Assembly: GCA_963724705.1 (NCBI GenBank)
Contig: CAVRVS010000001.1
Span: 310,001 to 374,000, forward strand
Direction of reading: 5' to 3'
DNA length: 64,000 nucleotides
Source of the DNA: DASQPR01 sp963724705
GTDB taxonomy: Bacteria > Actinomycetota > Actinomycetes > Mycobacteriales > Micromonosporaceae
Below are positions 1 through 8,700 of the stretch, piece by piece. A model generated the notes under the pieces. That model saw only the letters and a list, made by a program, of their open reading frames with translations. It ran no database searches and was not told the DNA's origin. How positions within the stretch are numbered: the stretch's first letter is position 1; every line of letters begins with the position of its first letter. Both the position numbers and the translations under genes were made by a program.

Positions 1-937
1 CCTTCGTCCAGCCGCCGAGGTCGTCGATCGTGAAGAGGTTCGACGGCGTCGGGAACGACTGCTTGCCGATGTCCGTGCCGGGCACGATCGGGCGGTAACC
101 GTTCTGGGCGTAGATCTTCTGCGCGGTCGGCGTGTAGAGGAAGTCGAGGAACGCCTTCGCCTGCGTCGGGTGCGCGCTGTTGCTCGTGACCGCGACCGGG
201 TTCTCGATGAGGATCGTCGAGTCCGGCACCGTGTAGTCCAGCGCCTGACCGTTCTGCTGCGCGAAGATCGCGTCGTTCTCGTACGCGATCATCGCGTCGC
301 CCTTGCCGGAGATGAACGTCTGCAGGGATGCCCGTGCGCTCGTGTCCTGTACGGCGATCTGTGGGAACAGCTTGTTGAGGTAGGCCATGCCGGCCGCCGC
401 GTCCGCGCCCTTGTTCGACTCGGCCCCGTACGCGGCCATGGTGTTCCACCGGGCGCCACCCGAGCTGATCGGGTTGGGCGAGATCACCGAGACACCGGGC
501 TTGATGAGGTCGTCCCAGGTCTTGATGTTCTTGGGGTTTCCCTTACGCGTAGCGATCACGACGACCGAGTCGGTGACCATGCCCTTGTACTGGTTGGAAT
601 TCCAGTCCGCGGCGACGAGATTCGCTTTCACGAGACGGTCGATGTCGGGCGCCAGCGAGAACGCGACGATGTCGGCCTTCTGCCCGGCCGCGACGGCCCG
701 GCTCTGGTCGCCGGAGGCGCCGTACGACTGGGTGAACTTCACGTTCTTTCCGGCCGACGTGGCCTGGAACGCCTTGATGATCTTTGCGTACGCGGCCTGC
801 GGCGTGGAGTACGCCACCAGCGACAGCGTCACGGTATTCGCGGACGTGCCGCTCGAGCAGGCGGTCAGCACGCCAGCCGTCAAGGTCGCCACAACGGCGA
901 CGGCGGCGAACTGCAACCTTCTGCGTACGGTACCCAT
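1..937 (-). CDS. Sulfate/thiosulfate ABC transporter substrate-binding lipoprotein, C-terminus cut by window edge
   Basis: Periplasmic-type binding protein that would deliver sulfate or thiosulfate to a CysTWA-type importer. Translation from the ATG at 937 gives about 312 residues before the window ends. The N-terminus has a basic start, a hydrophobic stretch and the lipobox LTAC with Cys27, so it should be membrane-anchored. Family hallmarks are visible: NPISSGGARWN in the ligand pocket region, and near the end AKAFLDFLYTPTAQKIYAQNGYRP, typical of the Sbp/CysP family. The Rrf2-type regulator gene lies just upstream on the same strand, and a palindrome sits 76-105 nt before the start, suggesting sulfur-responsive control. 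Sulfate against thiosulfate preference cannot be read from sequence; cysP or sbp would both fit. Confidence 0.9.
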   Translation of the reverse strand, partial: MGTVRRRLQFAAVAVVATLTAGVLTACSSGTSANTVTLSLVAYSTPQAAYAKIIKAFQATSAGKNVKFTQSYGASGDQSRAVAAGQKADIVAFSLAPDIDRLVKANLVAADWNSNQYKGMVTDSVVVIATRKGNPKNIKTWDDLIKPGVSVISPNPISSGGARWNTMAAYGAESNKGADAAAGMAYLNKLFPQIAVQDTSARASLQTFISGKGDAMIAYENDAIFAQQNGQALDYTVPDSTILIENPVAVTSNSAHPTQAKAFLDFLYTPTAQKIYAQNGYRPIVPGTDIGKQSFPTPSNLFTIDDLGGWTK

Positions 938-1012
938 CGGTGTCTTCGACCCTCTCGTCGATCGGACGGCGACATCGTGCGCCGCCGTTCTGGAGGCGGT
1001 GCACGATGCTGT

Positions 1013-1042
1013 TTCCTACTATGCCTACTGATGTAGTAGGAA
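1013..1042. promoter_or_regulatory. Candidate operator: 9-bp inverted repeat with extra CCTACT half-site
   Basis: Perfect arms TTCCTACTA (1013-1021) and TAGTAGGAA (1034-1042) flank a 12-nt spacer that holds a further half-site, CCTACTG, at 1024-1030. The site lies between the Rrf2 regulator gene and the sulfate-binding protein gene. It is AT-rich relative to its surroundings and overlaps the expected promoter region of the transporter gene. Binding by the neighbouring Rrf2 protein is inferred from position. Confidence 0.6.
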
Positions 1043-1083
1043 TCTAGCCGGCACACCGAGCCGGCGTCAAACCAAATGGGACG

Positions 1084-1554
1084 CTAGGCCCACGCCTCGG
1101 GATCGGCGACCAGATCCTTGACCCGTTTGGGCAGGTCGGCACCGGCCACGTCGGCGATCGTGACGAGCTCGAGGATCTCCCGCTCGCTCGCCCGCAGCGC
1201 GATCCAGACCTCCTGCAGCGGCTTGGCGACGCCCTGGTAACCAAGGTCCTCCGGCCGGGTGTTGCGGATGTGCGCGAGCGGCCCGTCGATGATGCGGATG
1301 ACATCGGCCAGCGAGATCTCACTGGCCGGCCGGGTCAGCCAGTACCCACCCTCGGGACCACGCTGCGCCGTCACGATTCCGCCGCGACGCAGCTGCACGA
1401 GGATGCTCTCCAGGAACTTGCCCGGAATCTCCTGGCCGGTTGCGAGCCGTTCGGCCGTCACCGGCAGCGGCGCCGCTTCGCCCGCCGCCAACTGCGCGGC
1501 GGCCAGTTCGGTCGCCGCGCGCAACGCATAATCCACCCGTGCCGACAGTCGCAT
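1084..1554 (-). CDS. Rrf2-family transcriptional regulator (CymR/IscR-like fold, no cysteines)
   Basis: DNA-binding repressor of the Rrf2 family, 156 residues from the chosen start. The product begins MRLSARVDYALRAA, the usual Rrf2 opening, followed by the winged helix (residues about 20-75 with FLESILVQLRRGGIV and RGPEGGYWLTRP) and a dimerisation helix. It contains no cysteine, so it cannot carry the Fe-S cluster of IscR, NsrR or RsrR. It is closer in design to CymR-type sulfur regulators, some of which sense through a partner enzyme. The start at 1554 is preferred over an ATG at 1578 because GATAAT lies 6 nt before it, giving a leaderless arrangement. The sulfate transporter gene follows on the same strand. 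Confidence 0.85.
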   Translation of the reverse strand: MRLSARVDYALRAATELAAAQLAAGEAAPLPVTAERLATGQEIPGKFLESILVQLRRGGIVTAQRGPEGGYWLTRPASEISLADVIRIIDGPLAHIRNTRPEDLGYQGVAKPLQEVWIALRASEREILELVTIADVAGADLPKRVKDLVADPEAWA

Positions 1555-1560
1555 GCTCCG

Positions 1561-1566
1561 ATTATC
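1561..1566 (-). promoter_or_regulatory. -10 box GATAAT, leaderless start of the Rrf2 gene
   Basis: GATAAT on the minus strand ends 6 nt before the ATG at 1554, so transcription would begin at or next to the start codon. Confidence 0.5.
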
Positions 1567-1666
1567 CCCGGCCGCCACGAAAAGAGATGATCAGGTCCGC
1601 GCGCGTCGATCGCCGTTCGCCCGATGCGCTTGTGGCATCACGATCCGCCCATGGGTACGGCGAACC

Positions 1667-2545
1667 TCACGCTCCGATACGGCGCAGCAGACCTTCCTGG
1701 ACCGCGCTCGCGATGAGGCGACCGTCTTGCGTGAACATCCGACCGGTCGCGAGGCCGCGCGCATCCGACGCGGACGGGCTTACACAGTCGTAGAGGAACC
1801 ACTCGTCGGCCCGGAACGGCCGGTGGAACCAGAGGGCGTGGTCGAGACTGGCCCCGATGTAGCCACCCGGACCCCACACCTCGCCGTGCGTCGACAGGAC
1901 GGCGTCGAGCAGCGTCAGGTCGGAGGCGAAGGTCAGCGCGCAGGCATGCACGAGCGGATCGTCGGGCAGCTTGCCGTCGATGCGCATCCAGACCTGTTGC
2001 CGTTCCGCCGCGGGCCGGTCGCCGGGGCGCACCCAACCGGGCTCGCCGACATACCGCACGTCGATCGGTCGCGGGATGATGGCCCAGATGTTCTGCCGCT
2101 CCGGTGCGTGTGCGAGCCGCTCGCTCATGGTCGGCAACTCGTCCGGCCCGGGCACGCCGACCGGCGCCGTGACCTGGTGATCGAGGCCCTTTTCGGCCCG
2201 GTGGAACGACGCCGACATGAAGAAGATCGGCTTGCCGTGTTGGATCGCGACCGAGCGGCGGACCGAGAACGACCGCCCGTCCCGTACGTTTTCCACCTCG
2301 TACACGATCGGCTCGGCCGGGTCGCCGCCACGGACGAAGTAGCCGTGCAACGAGTGGACCGTACGGGCCGGGTCGACCGTCCGGCCGGCGGCCACCAGCG
2401 CCTGACCGGCGACCTGGCCACCGAACACGCGCTGCGGCCCGACCGGCGGGCTCATGCCGCGGAACGAGGCGTCGCCCAACCGTTCCAGGTCGAGCACCCG
2501 CAGCAAGAGATCGACGGCGTCCTGGCCGGTCGGCGTCGTTGTCAT
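1667..2545 (-). CDS. tesB: Acyl-CoA thioesterase II, TesB type
   Basis: Cytosolic hydrolase that releases free fatty acid and CoA from acyl-CoA. The 292-residue length matches TesB enzymes of about 285-290 residues, with two tandem hot-dog domains. The first contains RVFGGQVAGQALVAAGRTV and HSLHGYFVRGGD. The second contains TLLDAVLSTHG and SLDHALWFHRPFRADEWFLY, the latter holding the Asp used by the Asp-Gln-Ser/Thr active site. The start at 2545 has no clear Shine-Dalgarno sequence. It overlaps a chain of tiny ORFs that runs back to the pyk stop codon, so translation is probably coupled to pyk. The next gene downstream is the Rrf2 regulator. Confidence 0.93.
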   Translation of the reverse strand: MTTTPTGQDAVDLLLRVLDLERLGDASFRGMSPPVGPQRVFGGQVAGQALVAAGRTVDPARTVHSLHGYFVRGGDPAEPIVYEVENVRDGRSFSVRRSVAIQHGKPIFFMSASFHRAEKGLDHQVTAPVGVPGPDELPTMSERLAHAPERQNIWAIIPRPIDVRYVGEPGWVRPGDRPAAERQQVWMRIDGKLPDDPLVHACALTFASDLTLLDAVLSTHGEVWGPGGYIGASLDHALWFHRPFRADEWFLYDCVSPSASDARGLATGRMFTQDGRLIASAVQEGLLRRIGA

Positions 2546-2598
2546 CGGAAGGCCGTCATCGCCTTCGTCATCGCTTCGTCATCGGGCGACCGTCATCG
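2541..2598 (-). other. Chain of three micro-ORFs linked by ATGA overlaps between pyk and tesB
   Basis: The motif CGATGAC occurs five times on the minus strand (ATGs at 2596, 2582, 2571, 2559, 2545). The pyk stop overlaps ATG 2596, which encodes MTVAR. Its stop overlaps ATG 2582, which encodes MTKR. That stop overlaps ATG 2571, which encodes MTKAMTAFR, and that stop overlaps the tesB ATG at 2545. Every junction is an ATGA. The layout would let a terminating ribosome reinitiate step by step into tesB. The alternative is a short degenerate repeat with no translational role. Confidence 0.55.
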
Positions 2599-4023
2599 CG
2601 GTTCGACGAGCGAGCCGATCTGGTGCACGCGCAGGGTGTTCGTCGACCCGGGCGTGTTGGCCGGCGTACCGGCGACGATCACCACGTAGTCGCCGGGCTC
2701 GGCGCCGCCGATCGCGAGCAGGGCACCGTCCACGCTGCGGAACATGTCGTCGGTGTGCGCCACGTTCGGCACCTCGACCGTCTCGACGCCCCAGGACAGC
2801 GCGAGCTGACTGCGCACCTTCGGGTCGGGTGTGCACGCGATCAGCGGCAGGTTCGAGTGCAGTCGCGACATTCGGCGCACGGTGTCACCGGTCTGGGTGA
2901 ACGCGACCAGGGCCTTCGCTCCGATCGCTTCGGCGATGCCGCGCGCGGCGATGGTCAGCGCGCCGGACCGCGTACGCGGTGCGTGCTGGAGACTCGGCAC
3001 GTCGAGCGAACCGCCCTCGGTCGTCTCGATGATCTTCGCCATCGTCGACACGGTGAGGATCGGGAACTTGCCCACGCTCGTCTCGCCGGACAGCATCACG
3101 GCGTCGGTACCGTCGAGCACCGCGTTAGCGACGTCCGATGCCTCGGCCCGGGTCGGGCGCGAATTCTCGATCATCGAGTCGAGCATCTGGGTCGCGACGA
3201 TGACCGGCTTCGCATTCTCCCGGCTCAGCTGCACGCACCGCTTCTGCACGAGTGGCACCTGGTCGAGCGGCATCTCGACGCCGAGATCGCCGCGCGCGAC
3301 CATCGTCCCGTCGAATGCGAGCACGATCTGCTCGAGCGCGTCGACCGCCTCCGGCTTCTCGATCTTCGCGAGCACCGGAACGCGGATGCCTTCCTCGTCC
3401 ATGATCTGGTGTACGCCCTTGATGTCCTCGGGCGACCGCACGAACGACAGCGCGACGAGGTCGACGCCGAGGCGCAGCGCGAACCGCAGATCCTCGATGT
3501 CCTTCTCGGACATGGCCGGCACCGAGACGGCCACGTGCGGCAGCGAGATGCCCTTGTTGTTGGAGACCGGGCCGCCTTCGATGACCAGGCAGCTGATGTC
3601 GGTGCCGAGCACGCCCTTGACCTCGACGGCCACCTTGCCGTCGTCGATCAGCAGCCGGTCGCCGGCGCGGACCTCCTGCGGGAGCTTCCGATACGTGCAC
3701 GACACCCGGTTCGCGGTGCCGACGATGTCGTCACTGGTGATCACGACGGTGTCGCCGGTGCGCCACTCGTGCGGGCCGTCGGCGAACCGGCCCAGCCGGA
3801 TCTTCGGGCCCTGCAGGTCGGCCAGGATCGCGACCGCCCGGCCAGTCCCCTTGGCGGCCTCGCGTACGAGCTTGTAGACGCGCTCGTGATCGGCCTGCGC
3901 GCCATGGCTGAAGTTCATCCGGGCAACGTCCATGCCGGCCTCGACCAGGCCACGGATCCGTTCCGGGCTGGCCACCGCGGGGCCGAGGGTACACACGATC
4001 TTCACACGACGGTTCACGGGCAT
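2593..4023 (-). CDS. pyk: Pyruvate kinase
   Basis: Glycolytic enzyme converting phosphoenolpyruvate and ADP to pyruvate and ATP. The start at 4023 gives MPVNRRVKIVCTLGPA with an AAGGAG Shine-Dalgarno at 4033-4038, 9 nt upstream. The resulting 476 residues match the family. Visible hallmarks are ARMNFSHG (substrate and K+ region), LADLQGPKIRLG, the active-site signature VLAKIEKPEAVD with the catalytic Lys, MVARGDLGVEMP, and the C-terminal allosteric domain with AFTQTGDTVRRMSR. The B domain occupies roughly residues 70-170. A further in-frame ATG at 4200 would add 59 residues unlike the family and was rejected. Its stop codon begins the micro-ORF chain leading into tesB. Confidence 0.97.
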   Translation of the reverse strand: MPVNRRVKIVCTLGPAVASPERIRGLVEAGMDVARMNFSHGAQADHERVYKLVREAAKGTGRAVAILADLQGPKIRLGRFADGPHEWRTGDTVVITSDDIVGTANRVSCTYRKLPQEVRAGDRLLIDDGKVAVEVKGVLGTDISCLVIEGGPVSNNKGISLPHVAVSVPAMSEKDIEDLRFALRLGVDLVALSFVRSPEDIKGVHQIMDEEGIRVPVLAKIEKPEAVDALEQIVLAFDGTMVARGDLGVEMPLDQVPLVQKRCVQLSRENAKPVIVATQMLDSMIENSRPTRAEASDVANAVLDGTDAVMLSGETSVGKFPILTVSTMAKIIETTEGGSLDVPSLQHAPRTRSGALTIAARGIAEAIGAKALVAFTQTGDTVRRMSRLHSNLPLIACTPDPKVRSQLALSWGVETVEVPNVAHTDDMFRSVDGALLAIGGAEPGDYVVIVAGTPANTPGSTNTLRVHQIGSLVEPR

Positions 4024-4239
4024 CAGGCTAGTCTCCTTGGCGCAGGTAGCGATCGACCGACCCCTGCCGTCGGCGCGAAATGTAGGTGAACGCTCGCCGC
4101 GCGGCAGCGCCACGAGCACGCTCGATGTAACGCTAGCGGTGACCGCACGATGTTTTCGGCCGATCGACGCCGGTCGCCGCGATAGCAGCACCAACGGCAA
4201 AGCTGGTGCGGCCAGCCAACGACCCGGTCGCCGGCCGTC

Positions 4240-5767
4240 TTAGCGAACGACGAGATGAGCGGCATCCATCGGAGTCGCGAACGGCGTGACCGGTGCCGGG
4301 AGATCGTCCTCACCGCCGAGGTGCCGGTGGATCGCCGCGGCGGCAGCCCGCCCCTCGGCGATCGCCCAGACAATCAACGATGCGCCCCGGTGCATGTCGC
4401 CGGCCACGAACACGCCGTCGAGGGCGTGCTGCGGCCCCGATCGCTCGCCAGCCGTCATCCGCGCTGATGCCGCCGCTCATCGTCGTGGACAAACCCAACT
4501 CCCGCGTCACGGGGTGGGCGTCGGTGCCGGCGAAGCCGATGGCGAGCAGCACGAGATCGGCCGGCAGAACCCGACCGGTGTCGGGCACCGGCGTAACGAT
4601 CCGCCGGCCGTCGCGGCGGGTCACGGTGACCTCGTCGATCCGTACGCCGCCGACCCGCCCGCCATCGTCGCCGGCCGGGACGAACTCGCTGACCACGACC
4701 GCGAACACCCGCTCGCCGCCCTCTTCGTGGGCCGGGTAGTTACGCAGCACCCAGGGCCACGTCGGCCACGGGTCGCGGTCGGCGTCGCGCTCGTCCGGCG
4801 GAGTCGGGTAGATGTCGAGCTGCGTAACGCTCGCGGCGCCCTGCCGGTGCGCGACACCGAGGCAGTCGGCGGCGGTGTCGCCGCCGCCGATGATGATCAC
4901 GTGTTTGCCGGCGGCGTCGATCGGCGTGCTCGCCGCCTCGCCGCCGACCACTTTGTTCGCGGCGACGAGGTGCTCCATCGCAAGGTGTACGCCGGCCAGC
5001 TCGCGCCCGGGCGTCTCGGGCACGTCGCGACCCGCCAGCGCACCGCAGGCGAGCAACACCGCGTCGTGCTCGTCGCGGAGCCCGGCCACGGTCACGTCGC
5101 GCCCGACGTCGACGCCGGTCCGGAACTCGACGCCCTCGGCCGACATCTGCGCGACCCGGCGCTCGACGTGGATCTTCTCGAGCTTGAAGTCGGGGATGCC
5201 GTAGCGCAGCAGGCCGCCCGGTTGGGGATCGCGCTCGTAGACGGTGACCGCGTGCCCGGCCCGTACGAGCTGCTGGGCGGCGGCCAGACCGGCCGGACCG
5301 GAGCCGACCACGGCCACGGACTTGCCGCTGTAGGAATCCGGCGGCTGGGGCGTGACGTTTCCGGCGTCGTACCCACGGTTGATGATCTCGACTTCGACCT
5401 GCTTGATGGTGACCGGCGCGGCGCCGGCGCCGACGCTCGGGATGGCCAGGACGCAAGCGGCCTCGCACGGTGCCGGGCACAGCCGGCCGGTGAACTCCGG
5501 GAAGTTGTTCGTCGCGTGCAGGTCGTCGAGCGCGCCGGCGAAGTCGCCGGTCCGCACGAGGTCGTTCCAGTCGGGGATGCGATTGCCGAGCGGGCAGGCG
5601 TGGTGGCAGAACGGGATCCCGCAGTCCATACATCGGCCGGCCTGCGCTTTGATCAGTTCGTCGTCCGCCTGTGTATAGACCTCACGCCAGTCCATCAGGC
5701 GGATCGGGACCGGTCGTCTCGTTGGGAGCTGCCGGCCCGTCGTAAGGAATCCAGTTGGGTCAGGCAT
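4240..5767 (-). CDS. gltD: Glutamate synthase small subunit, disrupted by a +1 frameshift near the C-terminus
   Basis: Beta subunit of NADPH-glutamate synthase, passing electrons from NADPH through FAD and Fe-S centres to GltB. The start at 5767 (MPDPTGFL) overlaps the gltB stop by 8 nt. Hallmarks are the 4Fe-4S ligands in CMDCGIPFCHHACPLGNR and LCPAPCEAAC, the FAD motif VVGSGPAGLAAAQ and the NADPH motif IIGGGDTAADC. The frame leaves the family alignment after about residue 443 (DDGWRAIG) and resumes one base further on with GPQHALDGVFVAGDMHRGAS, ending at 4240. Removing one G from a GGGG run (CCCC at 4435-4438 on the plus strand) restores one frame of about 508 residues. The enzyme is housekeeping, so a sequencing error is likely. 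Confidence 0.9.
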
Positions 5768-8700
5768 GCGACTTGGCCTCGTCGGTGGTCGAGTCTTGGG
5801 ACGCGCTGGTCTGGCCATTGCGGGCGGCCAGACTTCTCAGCGGCAGCACTGGCGGGCTTAGTGGCGCCGCCGCCTGGGACGAGGGCTGGGCCTTGACGAC
5901 GGCCTTGTAGTCGCGGGGTACGACGGCGGTGAAGCGCTCCAGGCTGTCCGGCCAGGCGGCGAGCAGCCGCTCGGCGACGGGCGACCCGGTCGTGGCGACG
6001 TGGTTCGTGAGCAGCGTATGCAGATCCGTCTCGTCGGCCGCGTCCAACGGGTCGAGGTCGACCAGCTCACGGTTGACGAGGTCCGGGTTGAGGTCGAGCA
6101 CGTATGCGAGCCCGCCGGACATGCCGGCGGCGAAGTTGCGGCCGGTCGTGCCGAGAACCACGGCCGTACCGCCGGTCATGTATTCGCAGGCGTGGTCGCC
6201 GACGCCCTCGACCACCGCGACCGCGCCCGAGTTGCGCACCGCGAAGCGCTCCCCCGCGCGGCCCCGCAGATAGAGCTCTCCGCTGGTCGCGCCGTAGAGC
6301 ACGGTGTTGCCGGCGATGATCTGGTTCTCGGCGGCCTCGCCGGGCGGCCGGTCGGCGGCCGCGAACGGCGCGCTCGGATCGGGCGCGACGATGAGCCGCC
6401 CGCCGGACAGACCCTTGCCGACGTAGTCGTTGGAGTCACCGGACAGCCGCAGCGTCACGCCGCGCGGAACGAACGCGCCGAACGACTGGCCGGCAGTGCC
6501 GCGCAGCGTGACGTCGATCGTGCCGGGCGCGAGCCCGTCGCCACCGTGGCGCCGCGTCACCTCGCCGCCCAGCATCGCGCCCACGCTGCGGTCGGTGTTG
6601 TGGACCTCGATGTCGAGGTGCACGGGTGTGCCGGCCACAAGCGCCGGTTCGGCCGCCGCGATCAGCCGGTTGTCGATCGCCTTGGCGAGTTGGTGGTCCT
6701 GTCCACCGGTGCGTCGCAGCGAAGCATCCTCCGGGATGTCCGTCTCGGCCAGCACCGCCGACAGGTCCAGGCCGCGCGCCTTCCAGTGCTCCACCGCTGG
6801 TACGGAATCGAGCAGGTCGACCCGGCCGATGGCCTCGTCGAGCGTACGGAGTCCGAGCGTGGCCAGGATCTCGCGCACCTCCTCGGCCAGGAACAGGAAG
6901 AAGTTCGCCACGAACTCCGGCTGTCCGGTGAAACGCTTGCGCAGTTCCGGGTTCTGCGTCGCGATGCCGACCGGACACGTGTCGAGGTGGCACACCCGCA
7001 TCATCACGCAACCGGAGACGATCAGTGGTGCCGTGGCGAACCCGTACTCCTCGGCGCCGAGCAGCGCCGCCACGACCACGTCCCGGCCGGTCTTGAGCTG
7101 GCCGTCGACCTGTACGGTGACCCGCTCGCGCAAACCGTTGGCCAGCAACGTCTGCTGCGCTTCGGCCAGACCCAGCTCCCACGGCGCGCCGGCATGCTTG
7201 AGCGAGTTCAACGGCGATGCGCCCGTGCCGCCGTCGTGTCCGGAGATCAGGATGACGTCGGCCTTCGCCTTCGCCACGCCGGCCGCGACCGTACCGACGC
7301 CGACCTCGGCCACCAGTTTGACGTGTACGCGCGAGGCGGGGTTGACGTTCTTCAGGTCGTAGATCAGCTGGGCCAGGTCTTCGATCGAGTAGATGTCGTG
7401 GTGCGGCGGCGGCGAGATCAGCCCGACGCCGGCGGTCGCATGGCGAGTCTTCGCGATCCACGGCCAGACCTTGTTGCCCGGCAGTTGACCGCCCTCCCCC
7501 GGCTTCGCGCCCTGCGCCATCTTGATCTGCAGGTCGTCCGCGTTGACCAGGTATTCGGTGGTGACACCGAAGCGCCCGGACGCGATCTGCTTGACCGCGC
7601 TGCGCCGCCGCGGGTCGTGCAGCCGGTCGACGTCCTCGCCGCCTTCGCCGGTGTTGGAGCGTCCACCGAGCGAGTTCATGGCGATGGCGAGCGTCTCGTG
7701 CGCCTCGGCCGAGATGGAGCCGTAGCTCATCGCGCCGGTCGCGAACCGCTTGACGATCTCGCTCGCCGGTTCGACGTCGGCCAGCGGCACCGGCGGTCGC
7801 TCGCCGGTCCGTAGCTCGAACAGTCCGCGCAGCGAGCCGGCCTCGCCGGCCAGCTTGTCCACTGTCGACGTGTACGACTTGAACACGTCGTACTGTCCGG
7901 TGCGCGTGGCGTGCTGCAGGAGGAACACCGTCTCCGGGTTGAACAGGTGGACCTCGCCGTCGCGACGCCACTGGTATTCGCCGCCGATCGCCAGCCGGCG
8001 GCGACGCGGGATCGCGTTCGGGTCGCTCGGGTAGGCGTGCGAGTGCCGTGCGGCTACCTCGGCCGCGATGCCGTCGAGCCCGACCCCGCCGATCCGGCTC
8101 GCCGTCCCGGTGAAGTAACGCGCCGTCAGGGCCGCGTCCAGTCCGATCGCCTCGAACACCTGCGCGCCGCAGTAGGACGTCACCGTCGAGATGCCCATCT
8201 TGGACATGATCTTCAGTACGCCCTTGCCCAGTCCGGCGACGATGTTGTGCGACGCCTTCTCGGCCGCCACCCCGGTCAGCGCGCCGGTCGCGATCAGATC
8301 GTCGACGGTCTCCAGCGCGAGGTACGGGTTGACCGCCGCCGCGCCGTACCCGATCAGCGTCGCGATGTGGTGGATCTCGCGCGCATCGCCGGTCTCGATG
8401 ATGAGTGCCGCCCGCGTCCGCGTCCGCTCCCGGACCAGGTGCTGGTGGATCGCGGCGGTGAGCAGCAGCGACGGGATCGGGGCGAGGTCCGCGGTCGAGT
8501 CCCGGTCGGACAGGACGAGCACGCGTACGCCGTCCGCGATCGCCTCGGACACGTGCCGGCAGATCTCGGTCAGCCGGGCCCGCATGCCGCGCCCGCCATC
8601 GGCGACCCGGTAGAGGCCGGACACGCGGACGGCCTTGTAGCCCGGCATGTCCCCGTCCTCGTCGATGGACAGGATCTTCGCCAGGTCGTCGTTGTCGATC

